Below are positions 24,322 to 34,540 of a stretch of 64,000 bases of DNA, in pieces. Position numbers and translations under genes: made by a program. The notes under the pieces were generated by a model that was given only the letters and a program-made list of their open reading frames with translations, searched no databases and was not told where the DNA came from. Positions within the stretch are counted from its first letter, which is position 1. Each line of letters begins with the position of its first letter. The stretch comes from Magnolia sinica (lineage: Eukaryota; Streptophyta; Magnoliopsida; Magnoliales; Magnoliaceae), in NCBI RefSeq assembly GCF_029962835.1, contig NC_080584.1, forward strand, positions 83,418,862 to 83,482,861. Direction: 5' to 3'.

Positions 24322-24865
24322 GGATGTGACTTCGGTGGATCTCGAATACACTAAGGTAAGTAGGTCCCTAATTGTGGGGCCCACAATGATGTACGTGCCT
24401 TAAATCCATGTCGTCCATCTATTTTGACAGCTCATTTTAAGGCATGATAAAAATTAAAAAAATATCTAAAAAAATAAAAAAAGAAGAAAATCCAAATTGT
24501 AGGTGGACCACACAGCAAAAATAGTGGTTATTGGACATTAAAAACTTCACGTAAAGCTTTGGATCGAGCTAATATTTGTGTGGTCCTTTCATCTAAGTCT
24601 TTATGACCTTAACTTATCTTGGATGGCAAATAAACATTAATTGAAGTGGTCCCCAACAAAATTTTAATGGTGATATTCTCACCACTGTTTCCTCTTGTGT
24701 TGTCCACGTGAGATTTACATTTAAATCATGCTCTAAAATGAGCTGTCAAAACATGTACACGCACCTCAAAATCCCAACACCTAGCGGGGTAAAATAAAAA
24801 TTATTATACGGTCCAAATTCAACGAAACACCATTCATTGATCTGATATCAGTGTTATCTAAGCAT
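24322..24865. repeat. Second copy of the repeated MITE-plus-flank segment
   Basis: Border GGATGTGACTTCGGTGGATC at 24322, a MULE-type MITE from GTGGGGCCCACAATGATG (24376) to about 24758, then the CGGGGTAAAATAAAAATTAT block. It lacks the nested MITE and T-rich piece of the first copy. The left arm contains an A-rich expansion at 24448-24488. Confidence 0.55.
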
Positions 24866-25194
24866 TGGGATATGATCTATCTATCATCAGTACAACTACT
24901 TGAACGGTTCAGATTTGAAGTCCGTATCATTTATTAAGTGTACAGTAAAAGGAGGGGTCAGCTTTATGCTTTATTATTCTTCCCTATTCAGTCGGAAAGC
25001 ATATGGTATCACAACAGCTCTCCATATTCCAAAGCTGGGGACATTGCACTTTGGATGAAGAGTCATATTTCAATATTTCAATGATCCAGACCGTTTAACT
25101 GATGGGCCTCACTTTGTAGGCGAAGACCCAAAAATTTTCAAAGGGTTGAAATGCTTGGACCCGGAAACGGATTGAGTGGAGACCCGAATACCAC

Positions 25195-25612
25195 TCATAT
25201 GACTCTGACCGACCGTGATGTATGTGTGTATTATCCACGCCGTCCATCCGTTTTGCAAGATAATTTTGGGGTATGAGCCCAAAATTGATGCATATCCAAT
25301 GCTCAAGTGGACCACACCGAGGAACACCCACCGTTGAAACCTTTCTAGGGCCCAACTTTTATGTATTTGTAAGGTCAGGCAGTCTGGATGAAGGGAAAAT
25401 ACAAATATAAGCATGATCCAAAAACTTCTGTGGCCCAGGAAGTTTTCAACGGTAAGCATTCAATCTCTCTATTTCCTACCGTGTAGTCCATTGGAGCTTT
25501 AGATATTATTCCAATTTTGGCTCATACTGTAAAATGATATGGAAAAACAGATGGACGGTGTGGATAAAACAAATACGCTTCATGGTAGGCCCCACAGATT
25601 CCGGTCACCAGG
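25195..25612. mobile_element. Palindromic MULE-type MITE
   Basis: Complete order of family blocks: GATGTATGTGTGTATTATCC, CAAGTGGACCACACC, CTTTCTAGGGCCCA, GTGGCCCAGGAAGTTTTCAAC, GATGGACGGTGTGGATAAAA, ending TAGGCCCCACAG. The open frames of 86-116 codons on its minus strand follow from the palindrome and are not genes. Confidence 0.65.
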
Positions 25613-25672
25613 GATGTAGGTGATGTCGGGTCACCACTCAATCCCGCTTCCTCCGATCCGACGGGACGCGGT

Positions 25673-26176
25673 TTGGCTACTGACGCTGCCACCATACAGG
25701 TGGCTAGTGGTCGGTGCTATGTGGACCCACCATGACGTATGTGTTTCATCAACGCCGTCCATCCATTTTTTAACGGTAAATTTAAGGCTTGATCTCAAAA
25801 ATGAGGTAGATATAAATCTCATGTGGACCACATCATGGGAAAGCAATAGTGATTTAATATCCACCATTAAAAACATCCTAGGCCCCACTGTAATGGTTAT
25901 TTGACATTCAACCAGTTGATTAGATCATACAGACTTCGGGAAAAAAAAATATCATCTTGATCTAAAACTTTTGTGGCCCCCAAGAAGTTTTTAATGGTGA
26001 GCGTTCAATCAACATTGTGTGGTCCACTTGAGATTTTGATCAACCTCATTTTTGGTCTCATACCATAAAATGATCTGGAAGAATGAGTGGACGGCATGGA
26101 TGAAACACATACATCATGGTGGGGCCCACAGAGCACCGACCACTAGCCAATGGCTAGTGGCAGGGTGAGTAGCCAA
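25673..26176. mobile_element. Complete palindromic MULE-type MITE
   Basis: About 504 bp. Ends TTGGCTACTGACGCTGCCAC and, inverted, TTGGCTACTCACCCTGCCAC, followed on both sides by GGCTAGTGGTCGGTGCT. One of the best preserved copies. A 9-bp duplication is not evident. Confidence 0.7.
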
Positions 26177-26613
26177 GACCACTCACTAAGTGGGCCAGTG
26201 TAGTAAGCAACTGGACGGCCCCACGCTTTCCTGACCGTCCATCTATCTACCCCATCTGTTTTCCTAGCAGTATGATCACCAACACGGAGGGCCCCACCTG
26301 ATGAACGGCTTGGATTTGGCAACGAGTGTGCCACGGTGGCACTTCCACTCTCTTGTGTTCTTCTTCTTTCCATCGTTAAAATTATAAGATTTGTTTCAGA
26401 AATTACTCATATAGTCTCCATATTTTAGAAAAATTACAAAAACAAGCTTCATATATGCGATTTTTTTCTCAGGCTATAAAAATCTTTAAAAACTACACCG
26501 ACACGATTCTCCCCCAAAGACACACGAAACCCGAAACTCTCAACCCCTACGAAATTTACAGTAAGAATATAAAAATAAAAAACCGATACGAAACGAAATG
26601 TAACGGATCTCCT

Positions 26614-26820
26614 TCATCTATAGGATTTGAGAACAGCACCGCAGAAAGTGCAGATGATGGCTCGCCAAGATCGCCAGTAGAACGGAACGTAACAGAACCG
26701 GGTCGCCGTCTTCATGTCGGCGACGCTCGCCCCGCCGCCGCACCTGGAGCAGATCCCGGCTGCCGGCTTGCTGCTCCTTACCATCCGCTTCTGGTCCACG
26801 AGAAAGCAGAAGAAAACCAT
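26614..26820 (-). CDS. Small conserved plant zinc-ribbon-like protein
   Basis: A 68-residue single-exon gene from ATG at 26820 to TGA at 26614-26616. It begins MVFFCFLVDQKR and has a CSRCGGG pair near residues 24-27 and a CTFCG pair near residues 57-60: two CxxC knuckles about 30 residues apart, as in a four-cysteine zinc ribbon. Basic and aromatic residues lie between them (FYWRSWRAIICTF). I recognise it as a short protein conserved across land plants; no biochemical role is established that I can cite. A TATAAA-type box about 100 bp upstream and GC-rich, codon-biased sequence support a live gene. The 156- and 75-codon frames overlapping it are shadows. Confidence 0.8.
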   Translation of the reverse strand: MVFFCFLVDQKRMVRSSKPAAGICSRCGGGASVADMKTATRFCYVPFYWRSWRAIICTFCGAVLKSYR

Positions 26821-26917
26821 CGCGTTTTGGTAGCGTATCGGGCACGAGTTTTCGGTTGTCGCGTTTCGTGTTTCGGTGTCAGTCGCTGGCTCGAGCGGGG
26901 GTTGGAGGGTAGATGGG

Positions 26918-26927
26918 GTTTATAAAG
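26918..26927 (-). promoter_or_regulatory. TATA box of the zinc-ribbon gene
   Basis: CTTTATAAAC on the minus strand, about 100 bp upstream of the ATG at 26820, which leaves room for a short 5' leader. The motif is nearly palindromic, so direction comes from the gene, not the box. Confidence 0.55.
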
Positions 26928-27118
26928 ATGGGGTGGAGTTAAAGATCGAGCAGGTTTGAAGGAGATATGGGATTGGAGATTGGATGGATGCCACGTGGCA
27001 AGCAAAGGGCGTGGAGAGTAGCTCGATCTTTAATCACGCTGTTTTCGTCGGGGACCTGCTCTGGGGTTTCACGACCGCCGTGTGGTTTTATTGCGGACTT
27101 ATACCACCCACCAACGCG

Positions 27119-27572
27119 GTTGGAAAAGGTCTGTGGGCCCCACCAAGATGTATTTATTTAAATCCACGCCGTCCATTCATTTTTTCAGCTAATTTTAGGG
27201 TATGAACCCAAAAATGAGGTAGTTTTAAATCTTGTGTGAACAACACTACAGGAAACAGTTAGAATTGAACGCCTACCGTTGAAATATTAAGGGGTGACAC
27301 AGAAGTTTTGGATCAAGCTTATTTTTGTGTTTTTCCTTCATTCAGATTTATGTGACTTTATAAACAGGTTGGATGGAAAATAAATATTTTGGTGGGCCCC
27401 AGGAATTTTTAACTGGTAACCATTCAGTCCCTACTCTTTGATTTGGTGTGGTCCAATTGAGATTTGGTTCCATCTTATTCTTGGTCTCCTGGTATAGAAT
27501 GAGCTGGAAAAATAAATGGACGGTGTGGATAAAAGAAATACATCATGGTGGGACTCATATAGCTTTTCCAAC
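27119..27572. mobile_element. Palindromic MULE-type MITE
   Basis: Ends GTTGGAAAAGGTCTGTGGGC and, inverted, GTTGGAAAAGCTATATGAGT. All inner family blocks are present. It lies about 300 bp upstream of the zinc-ribbon gene's ATG. Confidence 0.65.
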
Positions 27573-27931
27573 ACTTAGATGGTGGGGTTTTCGTTTCGTT
27601 GTATTGCCACCAATGACGTACGGTTGGTCTACTAGATACGGTACAGTACAATTCAGAGTACTGATATACCGTAGAATCATCTCTTTAAACTACGCCTGTC
27701 AGGATGAACGATTGATCTGAGCTGTTCGTGTAGTCGAAACTATTGTACTGAACAAATGAATCGAATATACATCTTAGAAAAAAGTTTAACGGTTTAAATT
27801 CAATGCTATGATTGTCTAATGAGGGTGAGGTCTCAAATATGGTACACCCATGATATGGCAGACTCGATGGACGGTAGGGATATGCATATGGATCGGGGTC
27901 CTGTGCAACACCTGTTGTAAAGATGGCAGGC

Positions 27932-27934
<3 letters not shown>

Positions 27935-27974
<40 letters not shown>
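27935..27974. repeat. (AG)n microsatellite
   Basis: Uninterrupted AG repeat of about 20 units. Confidence 0.95.
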
Positions 27975-27975
<1 letters not shown>

Positions 27976-28034
27976 CCATCATGATGCATGTGTGACATCC
28001 ACTCCGTCCATCATTTGATCCACATCCCTAGTGG

Positions 28035-28463
28035 AAGGCACTGTAGGGCCGACCTTGATATATGAATTTTACATCTACACCATCCATCAGTTTTTCCAGC
28101 TCATTTTGGGGCATGAGCCAAAAAATGAAGCAGATCCAAAGCACAACTGGACCACACCACATCACCCACCGTTGAGAAGTGCCTATAATGATGTTTATTT
28201 TCCATTCAACCTATTGATAAGGACAAGCAGATCTAAAAGAAAGGACAAAAAAAATAATAATATCAACTTGATTTAAAACTTTTGTGGGCCTAAAGAAGCT
28301 TTTAATTGTGGACGTTCAATCACCACTATTTCTTATGGTGTGGTCCACCTGAGCTTTGAATCTATTTTATTTTTGGGCCCATTCCCTAAAATGAGCTTTC
28401 AAAACAGATGGACCAATTAGATATAAAATAAAATCATCATGGTGGGCCCCACAGAGCACCAGT
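28035..28463. mobile_element. Palindromic MULE-type MITE
   Basis: Left end GGCACTGTAGGGCCGACC, right end GGTGGGCCCCACAGAGCACC. Blocks TTTTTCCAGCTCATTTTGGG, CTGGACCACACCAC and ATGGTGTGGTCCACCTGAGC are typical. Confidence 0.65.
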
Positions 28464-28888
28464 GTAACCATCCGTACTCAGCCGCATATGTATTAATCTC
28501 AAACGTTCAAATAGTGGGCCCTGAGATGATTTTAAATGATCTGATTCCTTTGGAATGGTCTGATCAAACTTTAATGTGGAAACAGGGCGCCTTAAAACGG
28601 GCCAAGATTGTCATTCAGGGCTATCTGCGCTGTGCAGGAGTATACTGTTCATACTCATACAGCGTACCGTACGGCTTCTTCATTTACTTCGGACAGTATC
28701 GTGATCCGAAAAATACGCTTATTTATTAGGGCTGTTTGGATTAGCAGTCACAGCTGTAATGTGAAGGAAAAGTACAAACTTTTTTACGTGTCTTTTTAAG
28801 ATAACAGCGGCATTTGATGGCGATGCCCAAAAATGGTTCATATATACCTCAGACTCATTAACTTTTGTACTGGTGCAAAATTTGTTTA

Positions 28889-29187
28889 GGGCTTGTTTGG
28901 TTTTTCAATTTAAATGGTAAATTATTGTAAATGGGTAATGATTATTTACTCTTCTAATATTACATTTGACTGCAATAATATTTTGCTATATCCTTGATTT
29001 CACGAAGAAATAATAGTAAAAATAATTGTTTTATAATATAAAAATGTAATGATTATAATTTACTTTGTAAGTATATTTGACTCCCGATTGACAAGTTATA
29101 ATTCATGTTCAAACAAAACACTTGAAAATGATGATGATGGCTTATTTACTTTGCATTTCATAGGAATTTGGAAAACCAAACATGCCC
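28889..29187. mobile_element. Tourist/Harbinger MITE with TTA target duplication
   Basis: 299 bp. Ends GGGCTTGTTTGGTTTTTCAA and, inverted, GGGCATGTTTGGTTTTCCAA. Flanked by TTA at 28886-28888 and 29188-29190. AT-rich interior without coding capacity. GGG-TGTTTGG ends with a TTA duplication are diagnostic of PIF/Harbinger MITEs. Confidence 0.8.
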
Positions 29188-29190
29188 TTA

Positions 29191-29840
29191 GGGGTCATTT
29201 GGCACCTTAGATTGGAGGGGATTTAAGGGGGTTTCAAATCCCGTGGTTGTTTGGCAGCATAAAGTAAATGGGGGTTTCAAATTCCCTGGTTGTTTAGTAG
29301 AAAGTAACTAGGGGTTTTAAATCCAGCGGGTTTCAAATCCCCTCTTTGAGGGGGTTTGCAATCCATAGTGAGAGCTTGGATTACACCTAAAATCATTTCA
29401 CTAGTTGCAGGTGTAACATGTGTCATTATACACTATCATTCTATTGGCCACATGGCTCACTAATGATGATCAGCACCGTCCAAACATTGTCCATGTAAAT
29501 CAACAATTAAAAATCGTTGGTTAATCACTCAGACATGATATTGTGCTTGCGGTCCATCTGAACTTGGAATTTCATCATTTTCAGGCAAAGCATATATTTC
29601 AGTGGGCTTATCACAACCATTGTGTCAAAAATTACATATCTCACTAATTAGATATATTAAAGTTGATTTAGTAATTAAATTCAAACCCCTATAAATATAC
29701 CATGCATAGGTACTTTTGAATTAAAGTTGTTTCACACTCCAGGGTGCCAAACACACTAGGAGGATTGCAAATCTAGGGCATTTCAAATCCTGGGGGTTCC
29801 GAATTCAGGGGGTTCCAAATCCACGCTTCCAAATAAGGCC
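29191..29840. mobile_element. Harbinger-like MITE adjoining the previous one
   Basis: 650 bp. Ends GGGGTCATTTGGCACC and, inverted, GGCCTTATTTGGAAGC. Flanked by TTA at 29188-29190 and 29841-29843. A diverged copy is at 23681-24318. The left part has repeated GGGTTTCAAATCCC-like words. Confidence 0.7.
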
Positions 29841-29844
29841 TTAA

Positions 29845-32800
29845 TATATTTACATAGAGACATAATTCCCGAAGTCTAAGTCACATTCATACATATCATC
29901 CATGCAGTCAGTTATTAATAATTGAGTTAGGCATCCATACATTCTGATTCTTATTCAATTAAATAACAAGTAATCAATCCAACAATTAATAAAATCATGT
30001 TTAAGGCATTTTAATTAACCAAATAAAATTTTAATAATATCAAATGAAAAAACTGAAAATAATGATTATGGTTTGTCTAAAGCAATTAATTCTTCCTTTA
30101 ATAGATAAGGCCATGTGCCCTGTGGGTCCTTCTTTAGCTCAATCACGTCCTCTTGTTTGTAAGCTAAGGGTTCAACCTCGGTTACATGTATACAAATTTT
30201 CATCAATAAAGGGTAAGCTTGCTAGGCTTAGTGAGAGTTCCCGACATAATTCATCGTTGCAAATTAAAATAGAGCAACAAACAACCATATAACAATATAA
30301 ATGCAGAATGTAGACATCGTGCAAATGCATAAATGTGTAAATGCGTCAAGTGGAAAACCGTCCACTTGCTTGAGTTGGAAACCGTTAATCAGCATCTGCC
30401 CTTTGGCATACTTCTATCATTTGGTAGGCATAGAAAAGACCCACATATACTCATTGAGTACTCTTCCACTAGTATAGTGGGCATCCGGTAACAATTCTAC
30501 CAGATATACCATCCAAGGAGACTCCTCAGGAATTCAACCACATATTATGCATGTAAGAAATGAATGCACAATTATAGCAACGAAGTGGTAAAATGCGGAT
30601 TGTATAAATCACTCTAATTCTCATATTAGAATCAACACCAATTATGTGACCCAAAAACATTAGTACCACAAACTAATTCATGATTTACACAATATAGCAG
30701 ATCAATCATGAGTTACATCAACACAACAATAAGATTATGAACCCAAGTATCGTTACATCTGTATTAACACAACAATCAAATTATGAATCCAATCAAATCA
30801 AGTAGAAAACATGACAACAACATCATAATAAGGATACAAACATATCAAACAACCAAACCACTTTAATTTTAATGGAGGGAAAACCTGTTGAGATCACTCA
30901 CCTGATTTTGGAGAAAATGATTTCATAGAATGTGCATATTAGATCAAATTAGAACTCCCTAATAATCATAAAAATAAAATAAAGTACTAAATATACTAAT
31001 CAACATGGTGGGGCCCACATTTGATTGACCAAATTTTCACAATGGGGTCCATAAGAAGGATCACTTGCTATCAACTTAAATTCCTTCGAACCCAACCCTT
31101 ATTATGGGGTTTACATTCACCACTACTAATGTAAGGCCCACTTGTTCACATCAAAGTAGTTAACCACTTATGAGCAACCCCTAAATGGTCCAATATCACA
31201 GGTATTATAAGTTTACCAATCCAATTATCAAAATTCCGAAGTTAACAGATTTGTCCAGGTGACTGTCGATCAAATCGATTGGACTTTCGATTGATCGACT
31301 CCGACTGAGGGTCAATCGATCAAATCAACTACCTTTTGATCGAATCGATAAAATCAAGAATTTACGGCTTTTGTCTTTGAACTATTTTCGACACATTCGA
31401 TCGAATCTAAGGAATTTCAAATTGATTAGTTTTGGATATATTTAATTGGATAATTGGATATCCATATATTTTAATGATTTATGATCCTCTTAAGCTTGAT
31501 TAATGAATCTAAACCAATAATTGATTCTCTCTTGCTCAATTACAAGGGGTGACCGGTGATTAACTTGATCTAAATCATCCATAGATTATTTTATTAAAAA
31601 CTACATAACTTTAATAAACAACCTTGTTTGATCAACACGTCCCACTAAATGGTCGAATCGATCATCAAACCCTGGACATCAGCATAGTCTGATACCCAGA
31701 ATTTAATAAATGGTTTAGATCATATCGGATCTACCATGTGGTGCTCTGATATAATAAATCTTTACATGATTCATTGTTTAAGATTATATCAGATCGATGT
31801 GGCCTATTTAATGGTCTTATCTATATGAAATTTAGGGTTCTAATAGATTTAGATATTAGGAATATATTGATCAGTGTAGATCTAATTAGACATCTCAAAT
31901 TTAACTAGTACAATTCTCTACGCCAAGTCGCTAAACACTTGCACAAAGAATTATACCTTTCCAATTTCAAACCCACACACGTTAATACCTAGTTTGTCTA
32001 ATTAATCATAATTGTTTAGTATAATAACCCGATGGAAATATTATACATTACCCACAATTAAGAGGAAGAAATAATTATATCTCAATCGATCCATACGACC
32101 CATCATATGATTAGATGGTCCCGATCCTTGAGATATAACCATATTTTTTTATCAAAAAATTGATAGACCACATGAATTGATTTATCCATGTCCAATTTAT
32201 AAGAGAACTTCCTACGCCAAGTGCCGAGGACCTTTGTGTAGGAAATTCAATTTCTCCACGATAATTTGTAGACTCCACACCTTATGTTAATAAGTTGATT
32301 GAGTTTTAACAGATGGATGGACAACTGAACCCCAATCCTAAACCCCAACCCTAAATGCTTAAACCCAAGGAACCCCAATCCTAAACCCTAAACTCAGCCC
32401 ATTAAACCCAGTCAACCCAGTTAGCATAATCATGAACTCTAAAGCCTTGAGTCAACTCGATGAGTCAACTCTCTCGGTCAACTCATTGAGCCAACTCACC
32501 CGGTCGGCCTACCTAACCCCACAACCTAGTTAACTCTCCTAATTAAGCCCAAAACCAAGCTCAATCGGAGAATTGGTCAAAACCTCAAAGCAACAATCCT
32601 TACAATAGAGCCTCCACATACTTAGAGAATGCTATCGGCTAAAGTAGGGAATCCAAGTGGAGACCAACGATAGTTAGGTTACCACCGACCATGTGGCATT
32701 TTTCCTCTTTGGGGCAGCATCCCTCAAGCATGTGAAACTCATGGTTTTTGAACTTCAAGTGTACAATTGAATGCATTTACTCCGATACCTATCTCCTCAC

Positions 32801-33006
32801 TCAAAACTACCATTTTACCACAGCATCCAACCGATGAGACGATGCTATGTAGCAATCTCCAATCATAACCCTTCAGATACTTTTTGCTCCTAGAATCATC
32901 AGGAATTACCAGAAAATTGGGTTGAGAGACTATAAATAGCCTCATTCCCTTCTCATTTTAAGCACTTAGGGTTATCAAGAAGAAATCCAAGAAACATCCC
33001 TTCACC

Positions 33007-33044
<38 letters not shown>

Positions 33045-33400
33045 TAACCCTAATCTAACATAGCCTAACCAGAGTCCAAGCTTCCTGAACTACCTAAGTT
33101 CAAATCTGAGTCATTCAATCTAGCCTTGCGACACTACCGTTTATCTAGCCGTTTAAGCTTCTATCAGTTTCATCAAATCATCGCATTAACATCGTGCAAT
33201 ATTTATTCCATTCTTAACCCCCTACTCCTCATATACATTAGCATCATAGTGCATTTTCATCATCAGAAACCTTAGCCAGCTGGCCGACTAATATAATTGC
33301 GACAGATCCACTAGAAACATTAGCCAGTTGGCTATTATTTTATCATAAACATCCATATAGCATCATAAGCATCCCATACATATACCTTGCACTTGATCGT
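29845..33400. other. Gene-free stretch with a possible LTR promoter
   Basis: No frame with protein-like composition. A GTCGATC/GATCGAATCGAT-rich patch lies at 31260-31420. Degenerate AACCCTAAACCCC-like words lie at 32330-32430. An ACTATAAATAGCC box at 32929-32941 is followed by an AGCACTTAGGGTT leader and a GA microsatellite (33010-33042), resembling an LTR or gene promoter reading rightward, but no coding region follows before the next LTR. Confidence 0.4.
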
Positions 33401-34540
33401 TTCGAACGTATACTCTGCAATTTGTCTATATAGTCGAAACCTGCCCATCATAAATTCAAATCAATCAATCACTAGTATCATTGCATCGCATTACATTTTC
33501 TAAATGTAATAACTATGGTTATTTTTCAGGAATGTAACATCATGTCCAACTAGAATAGTGTCCTGAGGTGTCCACGTAGGATTTACCGTAGGACCATTCG
33601 CTAAACCGCTCGTGTGTTAGGTACCGGCAACAAATTAACCTAGATTAGCCCATTAAGGTGGACCAGTCTGGTTGGGTCCAAGTTAAGTGCGGGCTGTCAA
33701 GCCAGATAACTTGTTTACAGTTGACAACAGCTTGTGCGGGTCGTGCAGCGGCCTAGGAAGGTCAAAAAAATGTATAAATTGGGAAAACCACAGACCTCAC
33801 TGGGATTATGGTCCATCGTGGACCACTGAGTTAGTAGATGCCTAAAAATTAATTATCCACGCCGTCCCAATGGCATTTGCCAAGCGCAACTCACCCCAGC
33901 TTTGACCCAAAGGCTAGAACTTAAATCTGACACTTTTAAATGAAACTGAGATATTAGGATTTGCAGCCGTTTCGAACGTATACTCTGCAATTTGTCTATA
34001 TAGTCAAAACCTGCCCATCATAAATTCGAATCAATCAATCACTAGTATCATTGCATTACATTACATTTTCTAAACGTAATAACTACGGTTATTCTTCAGG
34101 AATGTAATATCATGTCTAACCAGAATAGTGTCCTGAGGCGTCCACGTAGGATTTGCCGCATGACCATTTGCTAAACCGCTCGTGTGTGGAGTACAACCAA
34201 CAAATTAACCTAGATTAGCCCATTAAGGTAGACCAGTCTGGTTGGGTCTGAGTCAATTGCGGGCCGTCAAGCCAGATAACCTATTTGTACTTGACAACAG
34301 CTTGTGCGGTCCGTGTAGTGGCCTAGGAAGGTCAGAAAAATGTATAAATTGGGGAAACCGCAGACCTCACTGGGCTTGTGGTCCATCATGGCCACTGACT
34401 TAGTAGATGTCTAAAAATTAATTATACACGCTGTCCCAGCGGCACTTGCCAAGCCCAACTCACCCCAGCTTTGACCCAAAGGCTAGAACTTAAATCTGGT
34501 ACTTTTAAATGAAACTGAGATATTAGGATTTATAGCCGTC
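33401..34540. repeat. 570-bp direct tandem duplication across an LTR start
   Basis: Unit 1 (33401-33970) and unit 2 (33971-about 34540) both start TTCGAACGTATACTCTGCAA. Each contains genomic flank, then the LTR start TGTAAYATCATGTC (33533 and 34103), then about 430 bp of LTR. The duplication therefore arose after the LTR inserted. Confidence 0.8.

Noticed and set aside
25095-25459. Two overlapping minus-strand frames of 86 and 116 codons
   Set aside because: They lie wholly in a palindromic MITE; similar frames appear at the same place in other copies because of the repeat, not selection.
26455-26925. 156-codon plus-strand frame
   Set aside because: It runs antisense to the conserved 68-residue zinc-ribbon gene and has no recognisable domain; its openness follows from the GC-rich coding strand opposite.
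32330-32430. Interstitial telomere-like repeats (AACCCTAAACCCC words)
   Set aside because: The words are irregular and mixed with other text; there is no run of perfect TTTAGGG units.
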